This document shows, piece by piece, positions 44,926 to 54,244 of a stretch of DNA of 64,000 nucleotides. The notes beneath the pieces were generated by a model, which did no database searches, was not told the DNA's origin, and worked only from the letters and a program-made list of their open reading frames with translations. The translations under genes were made by a program, and so were the position numbers. The stretch is from Paracholeplasma manati (GTDB lineage: Bacteria; Bacillota_I; Bacilli_A; Acholeplasmatales; UBA5453): assembly GCF_025742995.1 (NCBI RefSeq), contig NZ_JAOVQM010000006.1:1-64000 (forward strand), written 5' to 3'. Each line of letters starts with the position of its first letter. Positions within the stretch are counted from its first letter, which is position 1.

Positions 44926-45858
44926 TTATCGTTTTGTTTGAACGAAACGGATGGTTTCCGCGAGGGTTAAATCGAATGGTTTTAGCTCAGATAACAACGC
45001 TTTTTTCATTTTTTGGTTTGAATATTTGTGGTTTTCAGTCACCACATCGATCATCTTCATAGAATACTGTTTGTTAAAACCGATGAGTTTACGAACCAAC
45101 CATAAAGGGACATGAATGATGATTTTCTTTTGTTTGGTGAAGTTGCGGATGCGTTTGTATAAATCGGTAATGGATAGATTAAAACCAGATAAGATGAATT
45201 CATCGTTATAAGGTAAGAACCCGCTTTGAATGATGGCCTTTGACAAGTCTTCAACATCGATAAAGTTATAACCACCCGATAAAGAGAATAATACACGTTT
45301 TTTAAGGACCGATTGGATTTCTTTACTGATCGGGCCAAGTTTGTAATCATTCGCACCAATGACAGCCGTTGGATATAAAATAACCCCAGATAAACCGCTT
45401 TTGATGGTTTTTCGAACATAGAGGGTCGCTTCTTTTTTGGTATAGGCGTAGTGATCACTTGGATCGATGGTTTTAAATGTGACCGGTTCTTCGATGATAC
45501 CTTCGTCTTCTTTATCGATGATATCTGCTGTAGATATATAGACCAATCGTGCCCCACGGTCTTTACACACATCGGCCATGACTTGTGCTGTGGTTAAGTT
45601 GGCTTCCACCGACTTGTCATAATCACTGTTGTGTAAATCAATGTACCCGACCGCGTGGATGACAATATCGCTAATGCGAATCTCACGGTTTAAAAAATCA
45701 GGGTCGGTAAGGTCACCTAGCGTGACGACCACGGCTTTGCCTTGAAATTGAGCGAGTGGATTTCTCGCAAGCACTTTGACTTCATAGCCTTGTTGTAGTA
45801 ATGTTCGAACCACTTGATTGCCAATGTGTCCGCTTGCACCTGTGACGATAAACACCAT
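44926..45858 (-). CDS. NAD-dependent epimerase/dehydratase family protein
   Basis: 310 residues of the extended short-chain dehydrogenase type. NAD(P)-binding GASGHIGNQVV at the N-terminus; catalytic YxxxK as YAYTKKE (about 153); a serine in VYISTADI upstream. Closest in pattern to dihydroflavonol reductase/HpnA-like proteins. Substrate unknown. It is 64 bp upstream of the RlmD gene on the same strand. A TATAAT lies just ahead of it. Confidence 0.82.
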   Translation of the reverse strand: MVFIVTGASGHIGNQVVRTLLQQGYEVKVLARNPLAQFQGKAVVVTLGDLTDPDFLNREIRISDIVIHAVGYIDLHNSDYDKSVEANLTTAQVMADVCKDRGARLVYISTADIIDKEDEGIIEEPVTFKTIDPSDHYAYTKKEATLYVRKTIKSGLSGVILYPTAVIGANDYKLGPISKEIQSVLKKRVLFSLSGGYNFIDVEDLSKAIIQSGFLPYNDEFILSGFNLSITDLYKRIRNFTKQKKIIIHVPLWLVRKLIGFNKQYSMKMIDVVTENHKYSNQKMKKALLSELKPFDLTLAETIRFVQTKR

Positions 45859-45887
45859 AACACGTCCTATCTACTATCATTATAACA

Positions 45888-45918
45888 AAATAAGCATGTG
45901 TTGTCGCACACATGCTTA
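45888..45918 (-). terminator. Terminator of the glucan-use operon
   Basis: TAAGCATGTG/CACATGCTTA perfect 10-bp stem, followed on the minus strand by TTTTGTTAT. It directly follows the phosphorylase stop, so it ends the 18-kb gene cluster. Confidence 0.75.
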
Positions 45919-45925
45919 TCTTTGA

Positions 45926-48900
45926 CTATTTTTTAAGGGTCACTTCAATACGATTGACTTGATTTTGCTTCAATAACTCTGAAGGAATCCATACCCCAGC
46001 CGCACGGTATCGGTTGTTCATTGGGGTGGACGATACCACTTGTTGTCCCACTTTCACTTGATTTTCAGTACCGAAGTGGTAGCTGACTTGAAGCGGGTAA
46101 TTACCCATGTGGTAAGACAGTTCTAACCCATCGAGTGCTTGAGGTAACGCTGGGTCAATCCATAAGCCTTGATGGTACTGTTTGAATCCAAGCACATTCG
46201 ATACCATTTGATTCAAATAAATACCTGGTCCGGAAGAGTACATACGCCAACCAGCTTTGACCGGGATGAGTCCTTGACGGACCTTTTCAAAGTCTCTTTT
46301 CGCTTCATAGCGGTCTTTAAATGCCGCGTCACTGCTTGAGAAATACACATTTGATTGACGTAACATCGCGTTTGGAACCGATTGTTGAATGTCGATTGGA
46401 TTGATGGTGTATAAGGCTTCAAATGCCAAGTCTGGTTCACCTAATTTCGCCATCGCTTCGATGAAACGAATGTGGGCGTGACAATATTGAATGCCAATTT
46501 CACGACCAAAGTTCGCTGCCGTTTCTGCACGGCTGAAATAGGTCTTCAATCCACCACGATACGTGACTGCGGTATCCATCAATCTCACCCCATCTGGGTG
46601 TTTTAATACCTGTGTGATGAAATCTTTGTATTGGACGGCTTGGTGTTTATCAATCATTTCTGAGATGATCGGGCGTTTTAAAGCGAGTAAGCGATACTTT
46701 AGCCCTGTTTTTTCATCGTTTGGATGGAGTAAATAATCGATTTGATTTTGATCATTGAAGACAATGAACCCTGCAGGTACGCCAGATTTAACCATATAGG
46801 TTTCATAATCCTTTTGCATATCCTGTTTCATTTGATTCAAACGTTTCGCAATCTCTAAATGAGACAATTCAATGGATAACGTATTTAAGGCGTCAAATAA
46901 CAACGCGATGGTCCAACCAGAGACCATTTTGGATGTCAAATCATGATTCGCTGGTTGTAAGGTATCGTCCCAGTCACCACCGCCATAACGGGGTAGGTGG
47001 GTATTAGGGATATAGGACGCTTCGATACAATCTAAAGTACTAACGATATGATCCAATAAAGTCTTATCCGCTTTCACAAATGCGTTCTCACGTTTTGACA
47101 TGTAAGGCACACGTTCTTGTAAAATCGATAAATCTTGAGTCGCTTTCAAATAGATACCCAACGTTCTGAGTGGCCAAATGATGATGTCACCATGGGATTC
47201 ATGGGCTTGTATACGGTAATAGTTGTCAAACATGAACCATTGTGGGAAATCCCCATCTTCGACGAATTGACGTCTAAATACTTTGAGCAGGATTTCTCTG
47301 ACGATATCATAACGTGACGCTGCCATAAACAATTCCGCAGGGCCTTGACAGATGTCTCTGGTACCCCACGCTGCGCCATTGCTTTGTTCAAGGCCATGCG
47401 GTGAACTGTAATGCACCAACCCGTTATGGGTAAACCAAAAGGCAGATTCATTCAAAATGTCGAGTTTATGTTGAAGTTTAGGGTGTTTGAGTTGAATGCC
47501 AGTTAAGCTTTCAATGAATTGATTGAACTTCTGTTGAGATGATTTCAAATCAATAATAACATCTTTAAATGTGTCGAATGTTCCGTCGATATAGAATTCA
47601 AACGCCTCTTTTTGTGTATACTCAAAAGTAATGACGCCAAAATTAGACAACGCTTCGTTTTGACTCAACATCGTTTCGGATAAATCGATATCGGATACAC
47701 GGTAACGGTATTTTAAGGTTGGATAATGATCATGAATGAAGCCATTTAGCGTTGTATCAATGGTGATTTCGTGTGTTTGAATTGTGAGTGGGATATTCAC
47801 TTCATATTCCTGCGGATGCATCACCAATGCTTGGGTAACGGTGAGGTCATAGTGTTTTCCTGAAAGGGATTTAAACGTCACTTTTTGTGAGAGTTCATCC
47901 TTATCGGCGGATACCATCACTTCTAAGGTATCGTTCTCTAAGACGTAAACCCATTTACAAAAGTTAATGCCGATTTCATAATAGGATGGCATCGTCAATA
48001 AATGATTTCTACCCTCTTTTTTAAGATAAATGCGCATACCTGACAACTTATCTACATTTAAGAAGTTTCTGACTACCCCGAGTAATTTATGGAAATTGGT
48101 ATTACCCAACACCACGTGTGAGGCGAACACACCATACATGAAATTGGTTTGAGCCATGATGTTTTCTGACACATGTAACATATCCCCATGGATGATCATG
48201 TGTCCGTGCGGTCTTTCTACCAAGAGTTCTTTGGCTTGAGAGACCACATGGGTGTGTTCATTGGTAAAGAACGATAATAATTGATCCTTATGTTCTATAT
48301 GAGATTGGTTTGGATATAACGCTTTAAGTGTTTTTTCATCCACCGGTTTACCAACAATCACATCTTCATTGTACAAGAATGGTTTCAAACGTTTGGGTTG
48401 GGTCAAACGATACATCGTCTTAATAAAGTTATACGTATCTAAAACGGCGAATTTTTGGGAAACAATGCCTTCATGGAGCGGTTTATAATAACCATAGAAA
48501 ACCACCGAGGTCGGTTGATTGAGCTTGAGTGGTTCGGACTGAAGGGTAATATATGGAAACTCATATTGGTAGTTTTCATTCGCTAATTTGGGTTCAAACA
48601 ACGCTTTTGGTTCGTTGGTTAATTTATAAGACAAACCAAAGAATTGTGTCCCGTCGGTGACGAAACCAACGTTTTTAGTCAATGACCCTATTTGTAACAC
48701 TTGGGTATCCCCTTGGTTTTGTCTAGAACAAATGGTGTAACCAAATTGATCTTTAAATGCTTGGTGGTCAATGTATTGTGCTGTATAAGCTTCGGATGCG
48801 AGGACAGAACCGGTAGAAGCGATGCCCACATCTTGACCATAGAACAAATCATAGACCCCATCTAAGGTCTTTTTGCCCAATAACACATCGTAGACCCACG

Positions 48901-49210
48901 CGTGGCCATGAAGTGATAATACCACTTGATAATCGATACCAAACGCTTGTCCTTGATAGACCGCTTGGTTACCAACAATCTCAAATGCGGCATTCGATTG
49001 GATGCCTAACAGTTTTTTGTAACTATATTTGCCATCATGAAAACGTCTTAAGTATAAGTTAGAAACCGACCCATCTAAGAGATTCCCACGCAATAAGTTG
49101 ATTTGATTGTGGTGATACCTAATTCGAAATAAATCGCCGCTTTCTAGCAATTCAAAAACGAGATCGTTACTCGATAACAAATGTTTTTTAATGTCCATTT
49201 TTAGTTGCAT
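45926..49210 (-). CDS. GH94 phosphorylase, 1,2-beta-oligoglucan phosphorylase type
   Basis: 1,094 residues, the length of Listeria/Lachnoclostridium 1,2-beta-oligoglucan phosphorylases and much longer than cellobiose phosphorylase. The general-acid motif is GGGDWDDTLQPANHD (about residue 741). The C-terminal beta sandwich has GLWIDPALPQALDGLEL. It cleaves beta-1,2-linked glucose chains with phosphate to give glucose-1-phosphate, saving ATP. No signal peptide, so cytosolic. The start follows AGGGGG. It is 11 bp behind the GH3 gene, the same pairing as in Listeria innocua. Assignment to the beta-1,2 specificity is by length and context. Confidence 0.85.
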   Translation of the reverse strand: MQLKMDIKKHLLSSNDLVFELLESGDLFRIRYHHNQINLLRGNLLDGSVSNLYLRRFHDGKYSYKKLLGIQSNAAFEIVGNQAVYQGQAFGIDYQVVLSLHGHAWVYDVLLGKKTLDGVYDLFYGQDVGIASTGSVLASEAYTAQYIDHQAFKDQFGYTICSRQNQGDTQVLQIGSLTKNVGFVTDGTQFFGLSYKLTNEPKALFEPKLANENYQYEFPYITLQSEPLKLNQPTSVVFYGYYKPLHEGIVSQKFAVLDTYNFIKTMYRLTQPKRLKPFLYNEDVIVGKPVDEKTLKALYPNQSHIEHKDQLLSFFTNEHTHVVSQAKELLVERPHGHMIIHGDMLHVSENIMAQTNFMYGVFASHVVLGNTNFHKLLGVVRNFLNVDKLSGMRIYLKKEGRNHLLTMPSYYEIGINFCKWVYVLENDTLEVMVSADKDELSQKVTFKSLSGKHYDLTVTQALVMHPQEYEVNIPLTIQTHEITIDTTLNGFIHDHYPTLKYRYRVSDIDLSETMLSQNEALSNFGVITFEYTQKEAFEFYIDGTFDTFKDVIIDLKSSQQKFNQFIESLTGIQLKHPKLQHKLDILNESAFWFTHNGLVHYSSPHGLEQSNGAAWGTRDICQGPAELFMAASRYDIVREILLKVFRRQFVEDGDFPQWFMFDNYYRIQAHESHGDIIIWPLRTLGIYLKATQDLSILQERVPYMSKRENAFVKADKTLLDHIVSTLDCIEASYIPNTHLPRYGGGDWDDTLQPANHDLTSKMVSGWTIALLFDALNTLSIELSHLEIAKRLNQMKQDMQKDYETYMVKSGVPAGFIVFNDQNQIDYLLHPNDEKTGLKYRLLALKRPIISEMIDKHQAVQYKDFITQVLKHPDGVRLMDTAVTYRGGLKTYFSRAETAANFGREIGIQYCHAHIRFIEAMAKLGEPDLAFEALYTINPIDIQQSVPNAMLRQSNVYFSSSDAAFKDRYEAKRDFEKVRQGLIPVKAGWRMYSSGPGIYLNQMVSNVLGFKQYHQGLWIDPALPQALDGLELSYHMGNYPLQVSYHFGTENQVKVGQQVVSSTPMNNRYRAAGVWIPSELLKQNQVNRIEVTLKK

Positions 49211-49221
49211 ATCATAACCCC

Positions 49222-51348
49222 CTAGACACGTGTGATGTCGGCTTTAAGTATTTGATTGGATGCATTTCCGACTTGAATGCTGAATTTGCCTGGATCGGCG
49301 TAAACGGATAAATCACTGTGAACATAGACCAAATCTTGTTCTGAGATGGTAAAGGATACCACTACTTTTTCATGGGCTTTTACCCACACTTTTTTGAATT
49401 GTTTTAATTCTTGAACAGGTCTCGATACCTCTGCACTATAGTCTCGGATGTAGAGTTGTACAGTTTCGTACCCATCGATATTGGATGTGTTTTCAACATC
49501 GACTGAAACGATAATCGTGTCTTTTTCAGTCATCTTTTGAGTAGAAAGTGTTAAATTCATAAGTTTAAATGAGCTATAAGATAACCCAAACCCAAATGGA
49601 TACAATGGGGTATTTTGTTCATCCAAATAAAAGGATGTGAATGGGTTCCCATCGTTTTTAAATGGTCTACCTGTATTCAAATGGTTGTAATAAATCGGTA
49701 CTTGACCCACATGTCTAGGGTAACTCATGGTGAGTTTACCCGATGGGTTATTCAAACCAAATAATGTTTCTGCAATCGCTTGTTGAGACATGGTCCCTAA
49801 GAAGAATGTATCTAAGATGGCACTAACTTTTGGTTCAACTTTGGTAAGTACGAGTGGTCTACCATGGAATAAAACCAAGACCACTTGCTTGCCTAACTGA
49901 TATAAAGCATCAATCAATGCTTCATCTTGTGGTTTTAAGGTGATATTGACTTTTGAATGGGCTTCACCCGATTCAATCTTGTGTTCACCGACCGCGACCA
50001 CGACAACATCGGCGTCTAATAAACCAGCATATTCTGTTTCAGATAAGTTAGAAAGCGTATTTTGATTTGAAATCAAGTTGGGTTTAGCATACTCGGATAT
50101 CGCTTCATATAGCGGTATACAGTCTTCGTGACGACCGTGCCAATGCCACGGACCAATGGTATCGGTTAAAGCGACGTATTCGCCCATCAAAGCGATTTTT
50201 TGAGTCTTTTTGAGTGGTAAAATACCATCGTTTTTGAGTAAAACCATCGATTCTCTCGCCACTTCTAATGCGACTTTCTTATTTTCATCGGATAAAACAA
50301 ATGTTTTCTCTTTGATTTCATCCGCACCTTTGAATGGGTCTTCAAATAGCCCTAAATCTTGTTTGAGTTTGAGTACGCGATAAACGGCGTCATCCAACAA
50401 AGCCATCGGAACTTCATTCGATTCAATGAGCGATTTGAGGTTTAAGACATAAGATGAGGTGGCCATTTCAATGTCTAATCCGCCCAAAATCGCTTTTTTA
50501 GCGGCTTCACGGTCATTTTCTGACGTGCCGTGTTCGATGGTTTGTCTTAAGGAATCATAATCCGAAATGACCACACCATCGAATTGCCAATCTTGTTTTA
50601 AAACATCTCTTAAAAGGTATTTGTTTTGAGTCGCTGGGATGCCTTCCACAATATTAAATGAGGTCATTACCAAACGAGCACCCGCTTCTACCGCTGCTTT
50701 ATAACCAGACATATAGTACTGGTGTAAGTTTAAACGAGAAAGATCGACGGTATTATAATCACGACCTGCTTCACTCGCGCCGTAAGCGGCGAAGTGTTTC
50801 ACACAACTCGCTAAGTTACCGACTTTGTCAATGCCATCATGTTGATAGCCTTCGACCATCGCTTTCGCATAGACTTGATTTAAATATGGGTCTTCACCAA
50901 AGCCTTCAACGACCCTACCCCAACGTGGGTCACGGGATAAATCCGCCATTGGCGAGAATGTTACGTGGATTCCTGCCGTTTGTGCTTCTAGTGCTGAAAT
51001 ACGGGCTGCTTTTTTAACCAATGTAGGGTTAAAGGAAGCGGCCATGGCGAGGGGCACTGGGAATATGGTTTTATAGCCATGAATGATATCCGCCATAAAA
51101 ATGAGCGGTATTTTGTGTCTGCTTTTTTCTAAGTATGCTTGTTGTACGCGTTTCATTTCGGAAGCATTGCCAATCCCCAAAACAGACCCTGATAAAAACA
51201 CTTCGGATTCTTTTAATCCCAACGCTTGGATGGGGCCATACACTTCTTTTTTCAAATCACCGATGAAGAAAAAGGGTGCCAGTTGCATCAACTGTCCGAT
51301 TTTTTCTTCGATGGTGAGGTTCTTCATCACAGTTTCAATGGATATCAT
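49222..51348 (-). CDS. GH3 beta-glucosidase
   Basis: About 708 residues. The nucleophile aspartate lies in VVISDYDSLRQTIEHG (about 259); KHFAAYGASEAGRDYN is the conserved loop; the second domain holds VVVVAVGEHKIESGEAHS with the likely acid/base region; a fibronectin-III-like domain closes the protein. No signal peptide. I start at 51,348 (AGAGGGATTGAA upstream), just after the GH13 stop. It should release glucose from short beta-glucosides such as sophorose left by the phosphorylase. Specificity is inferred from its neighbours. Confidence 0.9.
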   Translation of the reverse strand: MISIETVMKNLTIEEKIGQLMQLAPFFFIGDLKKEVYGPIQALGLKESEVFLSGSVLGIGNASEMKRVQQAYLEKSRHKIPLIFMADIIHGYKTIFPVPLAMAASFNPTLVKKAARISALEAQTAGIHVTFSPMADLSRDPRWGRVVEGFGEDPYLNQVYAKAMVEGYQHDGIDKVGNLASCVKHFAAYGASEAGRDYNTVDLSRLNLHQYYMSGYKAAVEAGARLVMTSFNIVEGIPATQNKYLLRDVLKQDWQFDGVVISDYDSLRQTIEHGTSENDREAAKKAILGGLDIEMATSSYVLNLKSLIESNEVPMALLDDAVYRVLKLKQDLGLFEDPFKGADEIKEKTFVLSDENKKVALEVARESMVLLKNDGILPLKKTQKIALMGEYVALTDTIGPWHWHGRHEDCIPLYEAISEYAKPNLISNQNTLSNLSETEYAGLLDADVVVVAVGEHKIESGEAHSKVNITLKPQDEALIDALYQLGKQVVLVLFHGRPLVLTKVEPKVSAILDTFFLGTMSQQAIAETLFGLNNPSGKLTMSYPRHVGQVPIYYNHLNTGRPFKNDGNPFTSFYLDEQNTPLYPFGFGLSYSSFKLMNLTLSTQKMTEKDTIIVSVDVENTSNIDGYETVQLYIRDYSAEVSRPVQELKQFKKVWVKAHEKVVVSFTISEQDLVYVHSDLSVYADPGKFSIQVGNASNQILKADITRV

Positions 51349-51349
51349 T

Positions 51350-52936
51350 TCAATCCCTCTTCTCATAAAATATGGTGGCGTAATATGGTTTTAATGTATT
51401 GTGTTCGCTTGCGTTTGTTAGTAATATGTCTAAATTGTCTACCTTAATTGGGTTTTCGATATTCGCACTGGTCCAGTTACAAACCACCAAAACGCGTTCT
51501 TTAGGTGTGGTGCGTTCATAGATGAATAGGTTAGGGTTTTGATCCTCTAATAAGTGGAAATCACCATCGGTAAATACATCGTATTGTTTACGCAACTTGA
51601 GTAATGTTTTTAAATAAGACAAAATGCCATTGGGGTCTTTTGAATCCAAATCACGATTGATCCAAATGTGATTTGGATTGACTTTTAACCAAGGGGTTAC
51701 CGTTGAGAAACCACCGTAGGCTGAATCATTCCACTGCATCGGCGTTCTAGAGTTGTCTCTGCCTTTCGCGTAAATCGAATTCATAATATCAGCTTCAGGC
51801 CAACCTTTGGTCTTTAATTCTTGATAAATATTTTTGGTTTCGATGTCACGGTAATCTTCGATCGGTAATTGAATACCGGTCATACCAAACTCTTCACCTT
51901 GATAAATGTAAGGTGTGCCCTTCATACCGAATAACAACGTGAATAACATTTTCGCGCTGTCCTTACGGTAAGGCTCTTTGGGATTCCCATAGCGGGATAC
52001 CGCCCTTGGTTGGTCATGGTTCGACCAAAATAAGCTGGCCCAACCTTGGTGTTTAAAGAGTTGTTGGGTATGGTTTAAGGTTTGTTTTAAAGCGATTAAA
52101 TCGAGTTTTTTTAGCACCCATTTGCCTTGACCTTGAACCTCATCCAACGCGATATGGTCAAATTGAAAGACCATGTCTAAGGCTTTTTGTGTCGTGGTAA
52201 TCTCATTGGCACGCTTCAAAGAAATGCCTGGCATTTCACCCACGGTGAAGACCTCTTTACCTTTAAAACAAGTCTCATACAGTTCTTCTAAATAAGTTTC
52301 AAGGTACGGACCATCGGCGAGTTGTTTTTGATGGACATCTTTGCCAATCAAATCAATGACATCGAGTCTAAAGCCATCAAACCCTAAATCCAACCAATGG
52401 TTGATCATCTGATAGATTTCTTGTCTTAAACGCGGGTTTTGCCAATTCAAATCGGGTTGTTTTACGCTAAATAAGTGAAAATAATACTCGTTCAAATGCG
52501 GTACAAATTGCCAAGCAGACCCACTAAACACAGAAGTGATGTCGGATGGTTTTTCAGACCAAATATAATAATCATAATATGGATTATCTTTACCTTTAAG
52601 GGCTTCTTTGAACCACACATGTTCATCCGAGGTATGATTCAACACCAAATCCATGATGACTTTCAAACCTTTTTGATGGGCAGTGGTTAAAAGCACCATG
52701 AGGTCTGCTTTTGACCCAAACATCGGGTTGATTTGGTAATAATCTGAAATATCATAGCCGTTGTCATCCATCGGTGATTGATACACTGGCGATAACCAAA
52801 TGACATCGATACCCAAGTCTCTTAGGTAATCGAGTTCAGAGGTAATGCCATTTAGATCCCCAATCCCATCGTGATTGGTATCTTTGAAACTTAGTGGATA
52901 GATTTGATAGACTACTGCTTTTCGATTTTTTTCCAT
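51350..52936 (-). CDS. GH13 alpha-glucosidase/oligo-1,6-glucosidase
   Basis: 528 residues. The four GH13 regions are readable: DLVLNHTSDEH, GFRLDVIDLIGKD (nucleophile Asp near 197), TVGEMPG (acid Glu) and SNHDQPRAVSRYG. QPDLNW at region V and the length place it in the GH13_31-like oligo-1,6-glucosidase/alpha-glucosidase group. Cytosolic. It is overlapped by 25 bp with the upstream GH144 gene, so it is certainly part of the operon. An alpha-glucosidase in a beta-1,2-glucan locus is unexpected; it may clip alpha-linked decorations. Confidence 0.92.
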   Translation of the reverse strand: MEKNRKAVVYQIYPLSFKDTNHDGIGDLNGITSELDYLRDLGIDVIWLSPVYQSPMDDNGYDISDYYQINPMFGSKADLMVLLTTAHQKGLKVIMDLVLNHTSDEHVWFKEALKGKDNPYYDYYIWSEKPSDITSVFSGSAWQFVPHLNEYYFHLFSVKQPDLNWQNPRLRQEIYQMINHWLDLGFDGFRLDVIDLIGKDVHQKQLADGPYLETYLEELYETCFKGKEVFTVGEMPGISLKRANEITTTQKALDMVFQFDHIALDEVQGQGKWVLKKLDLIALKQTLNHTQQLFKHQGWASLFWSNHDQPRAVSRYGNPKEPYRKDSAKMLFTLLFGMKGTPYIYQGEEFGMTGIQLPIEDYRDIETKNIYQELKTKGWPEADIMNSIYAKGRDNSRTPMQWNDSAYGGFSTVTPWLKVNPNHIWINRDLDSKDPNGILSYLKTLLKLRKQYDVFTDGDFHLLEDQNPNLFIYERTTPKERVLVVCNWTSANIENPIKVDNLDILLTNASEHNTLKPYYATIFYEKRD

Positions 52937-54144
52937 CCCAATACCCCCATTCCGGTTTGAATGATTGGATGACTCATGTATGCATTCTGGACATCTTTGG
53001 TTAAATAGGCATTTGCCATCAATAACTCTAAACCTTTATCTAAGGCATAATCTCTGGTTGAAATCCAAGGTTCTTTTTCGAAGTTGTAAGAACCCACCAA
53101 ACCATACTTACCCCAAAGCTCAGGTTGATTCGCCATATGTTTAATGGCTGGTAAGCAAATCTCTTTCGCAAACGGTAAACTGCCTACCATCGCTGAGGGT
53201 GAAATGGTCCCGTTGGTGTAGTATTTGCCCAACATATTTGGCAATGCATTCGCAACATAATACCCACTCGGTGTATAACCTGCGGTTAAGCCAAAGCTGT
53301 ATTTGTTGAATGTTTTAAATGCTTTTTGGTGTCTCAAACAAAAGGCACGGTGTGCATAGGTCGCGTTTCTGGCGTTATTGAACCAAGAAATCCCTTGACG
53401 GTCCACGACATCCTTCAAATCCAACCAGGCCAGTGGAAATTGATACACAAATAATGTGTTGCCTGGTGTGATGATGAATCGGTGTTGTTGATACGATTTA
53501 TAGATACGGTCAAAGCCTTCATATAAAGCATTCGACAGGTTGTGGTCTTTGTGAAGTCCAGCAATCATGACATACATCATGAGTTGTTCTGCAAACATCC
53601 CCCAGTGGTGGATGAATCCAGGTCTACCATGGACATAATCCCCATCCTTATCGGGATTGTAGGCCATGTATAACCTTGGTTTACCTTCATGGGTATGCAC
53701 CAGCATATCAAAATCGATACGATGAATGATGTCATACGCCAATTGGTGAATGGTGTCGTCTTTAAAATACGCATCTACTGTGATGACACCGTTTAATGCG
53801 AGGGCGGTGTCGATCGTCGAATACTCACAATGACCGAGTCGTTGTGCGGTATGGATATCGACGAAGTGTGCGAAAAAACCTTGATAGTGACTCACATGGT
53901 CTCGTAAGGTAATCAATGTTTGAATGACTTTCTCTCTCGCATCCTCATAAGTCATATATTGATTCGCTACCCCAACCACGTAAGCAGAAAGGGTAAATCC
54001 AACGGAAGCGATGGATGCGACATGGGGTTTTTCGGTATGATCAACGGTCATACCAAACCCAGGTTCTGATTTATAATTCGTTTCGCCCATGAAAAAATCA
54101 AAGGCCGTTTTTTGTATGTGCTCAATGAGCATTTGGTTCGTCAT
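52912..54144 (-). CDS. Cytosolic GH144 (glycoamylase-fold) beta-1,2-glucan hydrolase
   Basis: 410 residues of the PF10091/GH144 type: VASIASVGFTLSAYVVG, CEYSTIDTALALNGV (conserved acidic pair), GHWG/HHWGMFAEQLMMY and FGLTAGYTPSGYY. No signal peptide, unlike the upstream paralogue, so it works on imported oligosaccharides. Known GH144 enzymes are endo-beta-1,2-glucanases or release sophorose. AGGAG precedes the ATG. It is the first gene after an internal promoter with a LacI-type operator. Confidence 0.85.
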   Translation of the reverse strand: MTNQMLIEHIQKTAFDFFMGETNYKSEPGFGMTVDHTEKPHVASIASVGFTLSAYVVGVANQYMTYEDAREKVIQTLITLRDHVSHYQGFFAHFVDIHTAQRLGHCEYSTIDTALALNGVITVDAYFKDDTIHQLAYDIIHRIDFDMLVHTHEGKPRLYMAYNPDKDGDYVHGRPGFIHHWGMFAEQLMMYVMIAGLHKDHNLSNALYEGFDRIYKSYQQHRFIITPGNTLFVYQFPLAWLDLKDVVDRQGISWFNNARNATYAHRAFCLRHQKAFKTFNKYSFGLTAGYTPSGYYVANALPNMLGKYYTNGTISPSAMVGSLPFAKEICLPAIKHMANQPELWGKYGLVGSYNFEKEPWISTRDYALDKGLELLMANAYLTKDVQNAYMSHPIIQTGMGVLGWKKIEKQ

Positions 54145-54162
54145 AGTCCACTCCTGGTCAAA

Positions 54163-54175
54163 TTGAAACGTTTAA
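54163..54175. promoter_or_regulatory. LacI-type operator ahead of the cytosolic enzymes
   Basis: TTGAAACGTTTAA with the palindromic core AAACGTTT, as in LacI/GalR-family and cre-like sites. It lies at the expected transcription start, 19 bp before the gene start. No LacI-family gene is in the window. Confidence 0.6.
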
Positions 54176-54183
54176 CCTCATCT

Positions 54184-54212
54184 ATTTTACCCCATTTTCC
54201 TAGGGTTTTCAA
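54184..54212 (-). promoter_or_regulatory. Internal promoter for GH144-GH13-GH3-GH94
   Basis: Minus-strand TTGAAA (54,207-54,212) and TAAAAT (54,184-54,189) separated by 17 bp. The -35 lies inside the loop and arm of the hairpin at 54,199-54,225. Confidence 0.6.
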
Positions 54213-54225
54213 CCGAAACCCTAGG
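54199..54225 (-). terminator. Hairpin between the two GH144 genes
   Basis: CCTAGGGTTT with AAACCCTAGG, 10 bp perfect. No T run follows on either strand, so it is a weak terminator or an RNA-stabilising end for the upstream transcript. Confidence 0.5.
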
Positions 54226-54244
54226 ATAAAAGGGGTTATTTTAT

